Shown: positions 8,064 to 16,789 of the stretch, piece by piece
Layout of the letters: the number at the start of each line of letters is the position of its first letter
Position numbering within the stretch: the stretch's first letter is position 1
Source: Halostella salina
GTDB lineage: Archaea; Halobacteriota; Halobacteria; Halobacteriales; Natronoarchaeaceae
Length of the DNA: 64,000 nt
Direction of reading: 5' to 3'
Assembly (NCBI RefSeq): GCF_003675855.1
Contig: NZ_RCIH01000003.1
Coordinates: 248,001-312,000, forward strand
Program-made: the position numbers and the translations under genes
Notes under the pieces: model-generated
The model's database searches: none
Told to the model about the DNA's origin: nothing
Seen by the model: the letters and a program-made list of their open reading frames with translations, nothing else

Positions 8064-9053
8064 ATGGAAGCTCCGTGCGTACGGGTCGCCCGAGAGGACG
8101 GCGAGGAGACCCGCCGCATCCTTGCCGACGCCGACCTCGTCGCCGAGGACCTGGAGATCGAGTTCGAGGACGGCTCCCTCTATCTCCCCGTCACCGACGC
8201 GGCGGCGGTCCCCGACGAGTACGAGGTGGTGGTCCGCGACGTCCCGGAACGTGAGACCCAGACGACGCCCGCCGACCTGCTCGACGACGAGCCGAGCTAC
8301 GGCCGGCTGGGCGACATCGTGGTTCTGGACGAGGACGACCCCGAGCGCGCCCGGACGGTCGCCGATGCAGTCGTCGAGTCGGACCTGCCCGTCGGGACCG
8401 TCGTCAATCGCGCCTCGAAGGTTCGGGGCGAGCTGCGGGTCCGCGACTGGGACGTGCTAGCCGGCGACTCCACGGAGACAGTCCACCGCGAATACGGCTG
8501 CGAGTACGCCGTCGACATCGCGGAGATGTACTTCTCGCCGCGGCTCGCCACCGAACGCCACCGCGTCGCCGAGCAGGTCCAGTCCGGCGAGCGCTTCTTC
8601 GACATGTTCGCCGGCGTCGGCCCGTTCGTGATCCCGGCCGCGAAACGGGGCGCGACGGCCGTCGGCGTGGACCTGAACGAGCGCGCGGTCGCGTACCTCC
8701 GCGAGAACGCCGAGCGCAACGGCGTCGCCGACCGCGTGACGGCGGTGGCCGGCGACGTGCGCGACACGGCGGCCGACTACGCGGACTGGGCCGACCGGAT
8801 CGTGATGAACCTGCCCCACAGTGCCGACGAGTTCCTCGACACGGCGGTGTCGCTCGCCGGCAACGACTGCGTCCTCCACTACTACGACATCCAGCATGAG
8901 GACGACCCGTTCGGCCCCGGCGAGGCGGCGATCCGTGAGGCGGCAGGGGACGAGTACGACGTGACCGTCGAGACGCGACACACGGTGCGTTCGTACGCCC
9001 CCCACGAACTGAACGTCTGTCTCGACGTGCGACTGACTCGCGAGGGCGGGTGA
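8064..9053 (+). CDS. trm5: Trm5-type tRNA (guanine-37) methyltransferase family protein
   Basis: A 329-residue class I SAM methyltransferase with the Trm5/Taw family layout: a short N-terminal domain (about 1-90), then RDWDVLAG, YFSPRLATERHRVAEQV, the SAM loop MFAGVGPFVIPAAKRG near residue 180 and NLPHSADEFLD near 250, the NPP-like catalytic motif typical of Trm5 (N-L-P). Such enzymes make m1G37 in tRNA, preventing frameshifting, or act in wyosine-type modification. Which of the archaeal sub-types (Trm5a, b or Taw2) this is cannot be fixed by eye; the N-terminal length suggests a Trm5b- or Taw2-like form. Confidence 0.82.
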   Translation: MEAPCVRVAREDGEETRRILADADLVAEDLEIEFEDGSLYLPVTDAAAVPDEYEVVVRDVPERETQTTPADLLDDEPSYGRLGDIVVLDEDDPERARTVADAVVESDLPVGTVVNRASKVRGELRVRDWDVLAGDSTETVHREYGCEYAVDIAEMYFSPRLATERHRVAEQVQSGERFFDMFAGVGPFVIPAAKRGATAVGVDLNERAVAYLRENAERNGVADRVTAVAGDVRDTAADYADWADRIVMNLPHSADEFLDTAVSLAGNDCVLHYYDIQHEDDPFGPGEAAIREAAGDEYDVTVETRHTVRSYAPHELNVCLDVRLTREGG

Positions 9054-9114
9054 ATTCGCAATCCTTAAACCGATTATCGCGCCTATCAGTAAGTGCGCGA
9101 GCGAACGCGAGCGC

Positions 9115-9189
9115 GCCGGTGTAGCTCAGACTGGCTAGAGCGAATCCTTCGTAAGGATTAGGCCGAGGGTTCAAATCCCTCCACCGGCT
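9115..9189 (+). tRNA. tRNA-Thr(CGT)
   Basis: A complete 75-base cloverleaf folds: acceptor GCCGGTG/CACCGGC, D-stem GCTC/GAGC, anticodon stem AATCC/GGATT with loop TTCGTAA (anticodon CGT, threonine), variable loop AGGCC, T-stem GAGGG/CCCTC with loop TTCAAAT, and discriminator T. CCA is not encoded and no intron is present. The 3' end is duplicated about 101 bases downstream. Confidence 0.96.
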
Positions 9190-9303
9190 CTTTCTGCCGA
9201 ACGGAGTGAGGCTGAAGAGCCCTCTGTGGTGGGATTTGAATCAGGGAGGAGCTTCGCTCCGACCGTGGTTCACGATTCCCTCCACCGGCTCTTTCTGTCG
9301 AAC
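9176..9303 (+). repeat. Duplicated tRNA 3' end, likely attachment-site remnant
   Basis: The 21-base block from the tRNA T-arm through 7 bases past the tRNA (9176-9196) recurs exactly at 9277-9297, and the next six bases match at five positions (CCGAAC, TCGAAC). Between them, 9214-9240 holds an inverted, degenerate copy of the same tRNA end (its GGGATTTGAA is the reverse complement of TTCAAATCCC), and 9248-9260 is a hairpin GGAGC-TTC-GCTCC. This layout is what integration and loss of an element that uses the tRNA 3' end as attachment site would leave. No integrase gene is nearby. Confidence 0.7.
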
Positions 9304-9306
9304 AGG

Positions 9307-10737
9307 TCACCCGCCAGCCAGCAGCTTTGCCTCCCACCGCGGCACCGCCCGCTGATACAACGCGACACCGACGATAGCGAAGGCGACACCGCCGGCCGCC
9401 AGTCCACCGAGCAGGGTCGTCGAGACGGGCGAGACGACGAGCGCGATCACGAGTACCGGCACCAGCGCGACGGCGACGGCCGCGCCGAACACGGCGAACA
9501 GCACGCTGTCGAAGAGGAACTCGTTTGGCTGGAAGCCGGCGAGGTACGTCGTCAGGCCGAACAGGTACAGCTCGACGCCGACGAGCAGGGCCGCACCGAC
9601 GGCGACGTGGGCCGGGTCGCCGCCGAGCCACGCGACCGAAAGCGCGAGAAAGAGGAGGCCGTTCGGGACGGCGAGCAGGAGGAACGCGCGGAACTTCGCG
9701 GCGAACAGGTCGGCGACGGAGACGGGGTAGGCGAGGTGTTCGCCGGGGTCGTCGAACTGCGTCAGCCAGTTGTAGCTGGTGAAGGCGGTCAGCCCGAGCA
9801 GCGCGCCGAAGGAGAGCCCGGTCGACGGCTCGACGCCGGTAACCGTCTCCGTGACGCCGATGAGCGCGGCGCTGACGCCGAAGAGGACGGCACCGGAGAA
9901 CACCACCTTCCAGAGACCGCCGCTGGAGCGGGCCACGTCGAGCAGACTGCGGGTGAGCAGGCCGTTCTCGTCCCCGAGGCGGCGACGCCAGCGGCCGAAC
10001 GACGGGTCGGCGGTCCGCGCGCCGCTCCGACTCGTCGGGTCGTACGCCGCCAGGCCGACGGCGGCAAGCGCGAGCGCGGGGAGGACGGCCGCGCCGAGCG
10101 CGGCGGCCGACGGGTCGCGGTACAGCGCGTACGGCGTGAGTGCGAGGGGGTCGACCTCCGCGACGACGGCCAGCCCGAGCGCGGCCGCCGCCGCGAGGCC
10201 GGCGACCCGCGCCGACAGCCCGCGCGTCGAGAGGCCGACGAGCGCGAACGTGACGCTCATCCCGAGCAGGAACGTCAGCGTCGTCGTCGCCCACAGCGCC
10301 GGCACGCCGGCCAGCAGCGCCGGGTCGCGGGCGTACGCCAGCGGCGCGACCGACAGCGCCAGCGGCAGGAGGAAGGCGACGGCGTAGAACGCCACGTCCT
10401 TGACGAGGAAGACGGCGAGCAGCCGGCGGCGCGACAGCGGGAGCGTCCGTGCCGAGAACACCAGCAGCGTCATGTCGCCGAGCAGGTTCTCCAGAGCGTC
10501 GCGCCCGACGAACCCGACAGAGCCGGTGTGCAGGCCGAACGCGAACGCCAGCGCGTGCAGGCCGGCGGTGACCGTCGCGACGGTCACGTCGGTCAGCGAG
10601 AGGAACCACATCGTGCCAGTCCCGAGCGCGCCGATGAGCAGGGGAAAGCCGACGAAGCGCCGACCGCCGAACAGTTCGGCGTGCAGGCGGTACTCCTCGC
10701 GGACCATCGCGCCGAACAGGGTCCGGGTCAGGCTCAT
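9307..10737 (-). CDS. ABC-2 type exporter permease
   Basis: A 476-residue polytopic membrane protein with roughly 12 hydrophobic segments, starting MSLTRTLFGAMVREEYRLHA. It directly follows the ATP-binding gene with a 4-base overlap (10734-10737), so the two should form one ABC transporter. Large permeases of this kind, paired with an ATPase and no binding protein, usually export substrates or act in membrane-protein or antibiotic efflux. No substrate can be read from the sequence. The 3' end lies against the tRNA-derived repeat. Confidence 0.85.
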   Translation of the reverse strand: MSLTRTLFGAMVREEYRLHAELFGGRRFVGFPLLIGALGTGTMWFLSLTDVTVATVTAGLHALAFAFGLHTGSVGFVGRDALENLLGDMTLLVFSARTLPLSRRRLLAVFLVKDVAFYAVAFLLPLALSVAPLAYARDPALLAGVPALWATTTLTFLLGMSVTFALVGLSTRGLSARVAGLAAAAALGLAVVAEVDPLALTPYALYRDPSAAALGAAVLPALALAAVGLAAYDPTSRSGARTADPSFGRWRRRLGDENGLLTRSLLDVARSSGGLWKVVFSGAVLFGVSAALIGVTETVTGVEPSTGLSFGALLGLTAFTSYNWLTQFDDPGEHLAYPVSVADLFAAKFRAFLLLAVPNGLLFLALSVAWLGGDPAHVAVGAALLVGVELYLFGLTTYLAGFQPNEFLFDSVLFAVFGAAVAVALVPVLVIALVVSPVSTTLLGGLAAGGVAFAIVGVALYQRAVPRWEAKLLAGG

Positions 10738-11480
10738 GGCTCCGGAGGTGCCGCCTCGCGGGCTTCGGGCGCGTCGACGTTGTCGAGGAAGATGTCGAGC
10801 AGCGACTCGTCGTCACCCATCTCGCGCGGGTCGCGTTCGGCGAGCAGTTCGCCGTCCCCGACGATGCCGACCCGGGTACAGATCTCCTCCGCCACCTCGA
10901 CGTGGTGGGTCGAGAAGAACAGCGTGTTCCCGTCGGCGGCGTAGGACTCGAAGAACCGCTTCGTTCGCTCCTGGACGATCGGGTCGAGGTTCGCCAGCGG
11001 CTCATCGATGAACACCAGATCCGGCTCGTGGAGGAACGCGCCGGCGATCATCGCCTTCTGCTGTTGGCCCCGCGAGAGGTCCGTCGAGATCGTATCGAGC
11101 TTCTCCGCGAAGGAGAGCCGGTCGGCCCATTCGGCGACGCGTTCCTCGCGGTCCTCGTCGTCGATCCCCCGGACAGCGCCGACGAACTCGAAGTACTCTC
11201 GCGGCGTGAGGAAGCTCGGCGGCGACTCGCGCTCGGGGAGGATGCCGACGCGCCGCCGGGTCTCCACCGGATCGGTCGTCGGGTCGGTGCCCAGAACCGA
11301 CACCTCGCCGCTGTCCGGCCGGAGCTGTCCCGTGAGGATCCCGATGGTCGTCGACTTCCCTGCGCCGTTCGGCCCGAGCAGGCCGAACAGTTCGCCCTCG
11401 TCGACCGAAAGCGAGAGGTCCGAAAGCGCCGTCAGGTCGCCGTAGGACTTCCGGAGTCCCTCGGTGCGTATCGCGGTCAT
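10734..11480 (-). CDS. ABC exporter ATP-binding protein
   Basis: This 248-residue ATPase has all nucleotide-binding motifs: Walker A GPNGAGKST near residue 36, a Q-loop-like region before ERESPPSFLTPREYFEF, the signature LSRGQQQKAMIA (R replaces the usual G), Walker B LVFIDEPLANLD and the switch His in FFSTHHVEVAEE. The signature change is common in this exporter group. It is the first gene of the two-gene minus-strand operon with the permease; a phosphate-to-membrane export role is inferred from the lack of a binding protein. Confidence 0.9.
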   Translation of the reverse strand: MTAIRTEGLRKSYGDLTALSDLSLSVDEGELFGLLGPNGAGKSTTIGILTGQLRPDSGEVSVLGTDPTTDPVETRRRVGILPERESPPSFLTPREYFEFVGAVRGIDDEDREERVAEWADRLSFAEKLDTISTDLSRGQQQKAMIAGAFLHEPDLVFIDEPLANLDPIVQERTKRFFESYAADGNTLFFSTHHVEVAEEICTRVGIVGDGELLAERDPREMGDDESLLDIFLDNVDAPEAREAAPPEP

Positions 11481-11610
11481 CGCCCCGACAGTCGCACGGC
11501 CGCCCCAAATTCCTGTCGCCGACCGGACGGTTTGCCGCTACCGGCTCCGGACCGCTCCTCCCGACGGGTCACGTCGCCGCACATATGCCGACGCACCGTG
11601 AAGTAACGGT

Positions 11611-12681
11611 ATGGGGCTCTACGACGAACTCGCGGACCTCCCGCTCCGCGTCGACGCGGTCGAACTCGTTCGCAACGAACGCGAGACGTCCTCCGACTTC
11701 ACTCGCGTGACGACCACCGTGGAACTCCACGGGCCAGACGTGACGGGCCGCGGCGAGGACGTGACCTACGACGCCGGGGCACACGACGCGGTCGACGTGG
11801 CGGACTTCGACTTCGCCGGCAAGTACACGCTAGACGAGTTCTCCGACGCCGTCGGGGCCGCCGACCTGTTTCCGGCGGGCGACCCCGAGCAGAAGGCAGC
11901 GCGGAACTACCGACAGTGGGCGTTCGAGAGCGCGGCGCTGGACCTCGCGCTGCGGCGGGCCGGCGAGACGCTCGCCTCGGCGCTCGGCCGGACGTACGAC
12001 CCGGTGCATTTCGTCGCCTCGACGCGGCTGGGCGACCCGCCGACGACGGACCGGATCGAGACGCTGCTCGGCGTCCACGACGACCTGGCGTTCAAGCTAG
12101 ACCCCACGTCTGACTGGGACGACGACCTCGTCGCGGATCTGGCCGACCTGGCGACGGTCCGCATCCTTGACCTGAAGGGGCAGTACGAGGGGACGGAGGT
12201 CGACCAGGAGCCCGATCCTGAACTGTACCGCCGCGTCGCCGACGCGTTCCCCGAGGCGGCCATCGAGGACCCGGCGCTGACCGACGAGACCGAGGCGTTC
12301 GTCGAGGACGAGGCCGACCGGATCTCGTGGGACTACCCGATCACCGGCGTCGAGAGCGTCGAGTCGCTCCCGTTCGAGCCGAACTGGCTCAACGTCAAGC
12401 CCTCGCGCTTCGGCTCCGTCGAGTCGCTGCTCGACACGGTCGAGTACGCGCTGGAGCGAGATATCACGCTGTACGGCGGCGGTCAGTTCGAACTCGGCGT
12501 CGGCCGCGAGCACCTGCACGCGGTCGCGTCGCTGTTCTACTCCGACTCCCCCAACGACGTGGCTCCGGGCGGCTACAACCTCCCGGACCCGCCGTCGGAC
12601 CTCCCGGCGAGTCCGCTCGAACCGCCCGCTGACCCGTCCGGGCTCGCCTGGGCATCGCCGGACGCGAGTTCGTCGCGATAA
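11611..12681 (+). CDS. Enolase-superfamily protein, function unknown
   Basis: A 356-residue acidic protein. The N-terminal part (1-120) could form the alpha/beta capping domain and the C-terminal part the barrel of the enolase superfamily: LAFKLDPTSDW (a Lys strand near 155), RILDLKGQYEGT, an EDPALTDET strand near 218 and LNVKPSRFGSVES near 260, then LYGGGQFELGVGREHLHA. Muconate cycloisomerase, dipeptide epimerase and o-succinylbenzoate synthase look like this, but the catalytic Lys/Asp/Glu pattern is incomplete by eye, so the activity is unassigned. The last 25 residues are Pro-rich and probably disordered. Confidence 0.7.
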   Translation: MGLYDELADLPLRVDAVELVRNERETSSDFTRVTTTVELHGPDVTGRGEDVTYDAGAHDAVDVADFDFAGKYTLDEFSDAVGAADLFPAGDPEQKAARNYRQWAFESAALDLALRRAGETLASALGRTYDPVHFVASTRLGDPPTTDRIETLLGVHDDLAFKLDPTSDWDDDLVADLADLATVRILDLKGQYEGTEVDQEPDPELYRRVADAFPEAAIEDPALTDETEAFVEDEADRISWDYPITGVESVESLPFEPNWLNVKPSRFGSVESLLDTVEYALERDITLYGGGQFELGVGREHLHAVASLFYSDSPNDVAPGGYNLPDPPSDLPASPLEPPADPSGLAWASPDASSSR

Positions 12682-12725
12682 GCCGGAGTCCCACGCCTAT
12701 GTACACGGGGCTCTAACGGGGGACC

Positions 12726-13781
12726 ATGAGCGAGAGGGCCGCGGAGGACACCGAACAGCGGCGAGACGAGACCGCCGACATGGGCGGGAGCGGCGGGTCG
12801 CTGGCGATCGACGTGGACGGGTTGCAACTGACGTACGGCGACGGGACGGAGGCCGTCCGCGACGTGTCGATTGCCGTCCCGGAGGGCGAGTTCTTCGGCT
12901 TCCTCGGGCCGAACGGCGCGGGGAAGACGACGACGATCAAGGTGCTCGCGACGCTGCTCCGGCCGACCGGCGGCGACGTGCACGTCAACGGGTTCGACGT
13001 CGAGCGCGACGCCCGGGCGGTCCGGGAGTCGATCGGCTACATGGCCCAGGAGACGAGCATCGACCCGGAGCTCACCGCCCGGGAGAACGTCCGGTTCGCC
13101 TGCGAGGCGTACGGCGTCCCCCGGAGCGACCGGGACGACCGGATCGACGAACTGCTCGAACTGGTCGACCTCGCGGACGTGGCCGACAAGCGCTCCGACG
13201 AGTTCTCCGGCGGGATGAAAAAGCGCCTCGACGCCGCGACCGCGCTGGTCCACCGCCCGCCGCTCGTCTTCCTCGACGAGCCGACGACCGGGCTGGACCC
13301 CTCGGCGCGCAACCGCCTCTGGGAGTACTTCCGCCGGATCAACGACCGGGGGACGACCATCTTCCTGACGACGCAGTACCTGGAGGAGGCCGACCAGCTC
13401 TGCGACCGCCTCTCGGTGATCGCCGACGGCGAGATTGTCGCCGAGGGGTCGCCGGCCGAACTCAAGCGGGAGGTCGGCGGCGAGATCCTCGACGTGAACG
13501 TCGCGGGCGACGCGGACGCCCGCCGGCGGGCCGCCGAGGTCGCACGCGAGGGCGACGTGTTCGACGACGCCGCGGTCGAGGTGACGGACGACGGCATCAC
13601 CGTCACCTCGCCCGTGGCGCGCCAGCGCGGGACGGACCTGCTGGTCGCCCTGCGGGACGCCGAGGTGTCGGTGTCGGGGTTCAACGTCCGTGCGCCGACG
13701 CTCGACGACGTGTTCCTCGCGATCACCGGCGAGCGGGCCGAGGCCGAGGACGACGCGGCGGCCGCGGAGGTGGGCCGATGA
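12726..13781 (+). CDS. ABC exporter ATP-binding protein, DrrA-like
   Basis: A 351-residue ATPase of the daunorubicin-resistance (DrrA) group. Walker A GPNGAGKTT is near residue 60, signature FSGGMKKRLDAA near 160, Walker B LVFLDEPTTGLD near 180 and the switch region FLTTQYLEEADQLCDR near 215; the C-terminal extension (about 250-350) is typical of DrrA-type proteins. The first 27 residues are a charged, likely disordered tail; a start at the second Met (MGGSGG) is possible. It overlaps the permease gene by ATGA (13778-13781). Substrate unknown, export of hydrophobic compounds inferred. Confidence 0.9.
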   Translation: MSERAAEDTEQRRDETADMGGSGGSLAIDVDGLQLTYGDGTEAVRDVSIAVPEGEFFGFLGPNGAGKTTTIKVLATLLRPTGGDVHVNGFDVERDARAVRESIGYMAQETSIDPELTARENVRFACEAYGVPRSDRDDRIDELLELVDLADVADKRSDEFSGGMKKRLDAATALVHRPPLVFLDEPTTGLDPSARNRLWEYFRRINDRGTTIFLTTQYLEEADQLCDRLSVIADGEIVAEGSPAELKREVGGEILDVNVAGDADARRRAAEVAREGDVFDDAAVEVTDDGITVTSPVARQRGTDLLVALRDAEVSVSGFNVRAPTLDDVFLAITGERAEAEDDAAAAEVGR

Positions 13782-14500
13782 GCGACGCGGCCGCCGACCG
13801 GACGGTGCGCCGGTCGGGCAACACGTTCCTCGGCGACGCGTGGATCAACTTCAAGCGCTGGAACCTGAAGGCGGTCCGCAACCCGTTCGTGCTGGTCGTC
13901 TCGCTCGTCCAGCCCGTGATCTTCCTCGTGCTGTTTACGCAGGTGTTCGGGCAGGTGGCGACCGGCGCGGTCAACCAGGGCGCTGGGGGGATCACCTACG
14001 AGACGTATCTCGTGCCCGCCATCGCGATGCAGGTGTCGCTCGCCGCCGCCGCGACCTCCGGCATCGGCCTCGTCAACGACATCGAGGAGGGGATGTTCGA
14101 GAAGGTGATGGTGTCGCCGATGAACCGCACCGCCGTCTTCCTCGGCAAGACCGCCGCGGAGATGGTCCGGATCGTCGTCCAGATAGCGATCATCCTCGGG
14201 CTCGGCGTCCTGCTCGGCGCGGAGATAGCGACGGGCGTCGTCGGCGCGCTCGGCATCGTCGCGGTCGGGATCCTCTTCTCGGTGTGGTTCGTCTCGCTGT
14301 CGAACACGCTGGCCGTGCTCACCCGCGACCAGGAGTCGACGATCATCGGCGCGAACCTGCTCCAGTTCCCGCTGCTGTTCGTCTCGACGGCGTTCCTGCC
14401 CCTCGCGGTGCTGCCGGACTGGATCCAGACGGTCGCCACGTACAACCCGGTCACGTACGGCGTCGACGCCGCGCGGGCGCTGATCCTCGCCGCGACGTGA
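13778..14500 (+). CDS. ABC-2 exporter permease, DrrB-like, C-terminus out of frame
   Basis: A 240-residue membrane protein starting with a cytoplasmic tail and TFLGDAWINFKRWNLKAVRNP, followed by five hydrophobic segments, and ending abruptly after TYNPVTYGVDAARALILAAT. DrrB-type permeases normally continue with a short loop and a last membrane segment. Those residues are present just downstream in another frame (14500-14670), so one base appears to have been lost near 14490-14497. The gene partners the preceding ATPase. Whether this is a real mutation, an assembly error or a split protein is unknown. Confidence 0.85.
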   Translation: MSDAAADRTVRRSGNTFLGDAWINFKRWNLKAVRNPFVLVVSLVQPVIFLVLFTQVFGQVATGAVNQGAGGITYETYLVPAIAMQVSLAAAATSGIGLVNDIEEGMFEKVMVSPMNRTAVFLGKTAAEMVRIVVQIAIILGLGVLLGAEIATGVVGALGIVAVGILFSVWFVSLSNTLAVLTRDQESTIIGANLLQFPLLFVSTAFLPLAVLPDWIQTVATYNPVTYGVDAARALILAAT

Positions 14501-14670
14501 TGACCGTCGTGGAGGTGACGGCGTTCCCGACGACCGTCGGCGGCGTCGAGTTCGGCGCGGTCTGGAACACGCTGTTCCCTGCCGTGGGGATCCTGCTGGC
14601 GCTCGACCTCGCCCTCGGTGCGGTCGCCGTCGTCGCGATCCGCCGGGCGTCGAGTTCCGACGTGCGGTAG
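14500..14670 (+). pseudogene. Frameshifted C-terminal piece of the DrrB-like permease
   Basis: This 56-codon frame encodes MTVVEVTAFPTTVGG, then a hydrophobic segment LFPAVGILLALDLALGAVAV and a basic end. It matches what should follow GVDAARAL in DrrB-like permeases (DVMTVxxVTAF is the expected join). Its ATG shares a base with the stop of the main frame (TGATG), so translational restart could in principle supply the last membrane segment as a separate peptide. Confidence 0.65.
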
Positions 14671-15174
14671 CTACTCCAGGTCGACCCCTATCTCCATCTC
14701 GTACCGGCGGAGCGACTCGCCGTCGTCGCTCAGGACGAACTCGCCGGCAAACGTCTCGCCGGCCAGCAGGTGCGGGACCCACACGCGGTCGTCGACCCAC
14801 ATCTCGCCGTACGGCGGGTCGTCGACCGGGTGCCACTCCGGCACCGCCTCCGCGGTCGCCCGCGGTTCGCCGTCCACGCCGTCGGCCGCGAAGACGTGGA
14901 CGTACATCGAGTCGTCGTCGGCCTCGCCGTCGCGGAAGTGGAAGGCGAACTCGCCGCGCTTTGCCAGCCCGACCGGGTCGACCCGCAACTCCTCGCGCAC
15001 TTCCCGCTGGGCGGCCTCCGCCGGCGTCTCCCCGGTCTCCACCTTCCCGCCCGGGCCGACGAGTTTCCCCTCGCCGACGCCGCGCTGTTTGCGGATCAGG
15101 AGGAGTTCGCCGTCGACGACGGGGTGACACAGCGTCGCGTCCTGCATGCCGCCGTATCCTCGCTCCCCCGACAT
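14671..15174 (-). CDS. Nudix hydrolase (MutT/MTH1-like)
   Basis: A 167-residue protein carrying a complete Nudix box, GGKVETGETPAEAAQREVRE (first 20 residues) then EL, with the catalytic REVREE glutamates. Preceding GEGKLVGPGG and the start MQDATLCHPVV resemble MTH1/8-oxo-dGTP diphosphatases that cleanse the nucleotide pool, but other nucleoside-diphosphate derivatives are possible. The second Met (start at 15147) gives the more family-like N-terminus and may be the true start. Its 3' end abuts that of the permease remnant (convergent). Confidence 0.87.
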   Translation of the reverse strand: MSGERGYGGMQDATLCHPVVDGELLLIRKQRGVGEGKLVGPGGKVETGETPAEAAQREVREELRVDPVGLAKRGEFAFHFRDGEADDDSMYVHVFAADGVDGEPRATAEAVPEWHPVDDPPYGEMWVDDRVWVPHLLAGETFAGEFVLSDDGESLRRYEMEIGVDLE

Positions 15175-15284
15175 AATCCTCGCGGCCTGTGGCCCGCGAT
15201 GCGGGCCGTCGCCGCCGGCTCGCTCCGCGCCGAAACGCTGCCCGAAGCCGAAGGAATAATTCGACGGCCGCCGTGGTGACAGCT

Positions 15285-15968
15285 ATGAACCGGACGATCG
15301 TCGACCTGCTGCGCCGCAACGCCGACCACGCCGCCGCGTTCCACGACCGTTTCGACGACGTACAGGACGCCCAGCATCCCGACGCCGTCACCGTCTGCTG
15401 TTCCGACTCCCGCGTCCTGCAGGACAGCATGTGGGGCAACGACGACCCCGGCCACGTGTTCACGGTCGGCAACATCGGGAACCGGGTCGTCCAGCGGACC
15501 GCGGACGGCGAGGCGGTGTCCGGCGACGTGCTGTACCCGATCGCCCACACCGGGACGGAGACCGCCATCGTGGTGGGCCACACCGGTTGCGGGGCCGTGA
15601 CGGCGACCTACGACGCGATCACCGGCGACATCGGCGACGAACCGGCGGGCATCGAGCACTGCGTCGACCTGCTGAAACCCCGCCTCGAACCGGGCGTCGA
15701 GGCGCTCCCCGACGACATCGAGCGCACGGCGGCGATCAACCGCCTCGTCGAGTACAACGTCGACCGGCAGGTCGAGTTCCTGCGGGAGAGCGACGACGTA
15801 CCGGACGACGTGTCGGTCATCGGCGTCGTGTACGACTTTCAGGACGTGTACTCCGGCCAGCGCGGCGAGGTCCACGTGATCAACGTCGACGGCGAAACGG
15901 ACGTCGAGCAGCTGCGGGACGCCGACCCCGAGATCGCGTCGCGCGTGGAACGGCTTGAAGAGTTCTGA
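15285..15968 (+). CDS. Beta-class carbonic anhydrase
   Basis: This 227-residue enzyme interconverts CO2 and bicarbonate with a zinc ion. The zinc ligands are evident in TVCCSDSRV (Cys and the Asp-Arg dyad, near 37-43) and VVGHTGCGAV (His and Cys, near 95-104). VGNIGNRV also matches the family. The ATG at 15285 gives a family-like start MNRTIVDLLRRNADHAAAFH; the frame is open upstream but not recognisable. It is divergent from the Nudix gene. Cytoplasmic, since no signal peptide is present. Confidence 0.92.
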   Translation: MNRTIVDLLRRNADHAAAFHDRFDDVQDAQHPDAVTVCCSDSRVLQDSMWGNDDPGHVFTVGNIGNRVVQRTADGEAVSGDVLYPIAHTGTETAIVVGHTGCGAVTATYDAITGDIGDEPAGIEHCVDLLKPRLEPGVEALPDDIERTAAINRLVEYNVDRQVEFLRESDDVPDDVSVIGVVYDFQDVYSGQRGEVHVINVDGETDVEQLRDADPEIASRVERLEEF

Positions 15969-16172
15969 CGTCGGCCCTCAGCCCGGAAACCACGCGCTCA
16001 CGAGGTTTTCATCCCGATCTCGGAATTTGTCTCCGGCTGTTCGACCAGACCAGATCAACATAGCGGGGACTGTCCCCCTCGCGGTTCCGGATCCTATCGG
16101 GTGACTCCGCAGAAATATTCGGATCGGATCTGTTCAAAAAATTCTTGATGCGTTGCCCACGATGACGGTACG
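15969..16172. other. Intergenic region with a hairpin
   Basis: No gene is seen in these 204 bases. A palindrome GGGGA-CTG-TCCCC lies near 16063-16075 and an A-rich run (ttcaaaaaattcttgatg, about 16133-16150) just upstream of the next start may be its promoter. Confidence 0.5.
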
Positions 16173-16625
16173 ATGACTCGCTTTCGGTCCGGTTCCTCGG
16201 AAGGGGCCGCCTCACTACCGGGTCTCCTGCTCGTCTGGCTGCTCGTCGGGCCGTCGTTTTTCGGTCTCGGCCGGGAGTTGACCGATGCAGTTCCGCTCTC
16301 GGTTTCGCTCTCCTCGATGGGAACTGGACTGCTCTTCGGAACCCTCGTCGTCGTCTCGCTCTGGATAGTCGGGGTTCGCCCCTCGCCCTCCGCTACTGGT
16401 GGCTATTTTATCGCCGAGTTGGGGTTGCACTCGCTACTGGCTATCGGCGGTGGCCTGTTCCTCCCCGGGTGGCTCGTATCACCGTGGTACGACGTTCTGC
16501 TTCGGAGCCTCTCGATAGCACTCGCGGCCGCGCTCGTCTTCACCAGTTCGGGAAGACGGGTTCGTGAGTTCGTCCGGAAGCAGGGACTGAAGCTAGTCAA
16601 AACGCCCCGTGAAGTGAACGGATAG
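16173..16625 (+). CDS. Membrane protein of unknown function
   Basis: A 150-residue protein with four predicted membrane segments: about residues 16-36, 45-66, 78-98 and 104-124. The short N-terminus (MTRFRSGSSEGAASLP) and the basic C-terminal tail (RRVREFVRKQGLKLVKTPRE) would face the cytoplasm. Codon use is less GC-biased than in neighbouring genes. I do not recognise a family. An A-rich element about 30 bases upstream supports the start. Confidence 0.6.
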   Translation: MTRFRSGSSEGAASLPGLLLVWLLVGPSFFGLGRELTDAVPLSVSLSSMGTGLLFGTLVVVSLWIVGVRPSPSATGGYFIAELGLHSLLAIGGGLFLPGWLVSPWYDVLLRSLSIALAAALVFTSSGRRVREFVRKQGLKLVKTPREVNG

Positions 16626-16789
16626 GTGGTCAGCGGCGAATACGGTGGTTTCGGTCACCTGTTCTCCCGCTGTTCGACGTTGTCCAAATTGATGTGACCT
16701 ACCCCACACACTACTGAAACGATTTGGTGGATGCCATCAAACACGTTTTAGTGGTAAGATTCTTTGTCTGTGGCGCTCTACACTCATCT

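Noticed and set aside
13037-15583. An 848-codon frame antisense to the ABC exporter and through the Nudix gene
   Set aside because: It crosses several recognised genes on both strands and is Arg/Ser-rich without domains.
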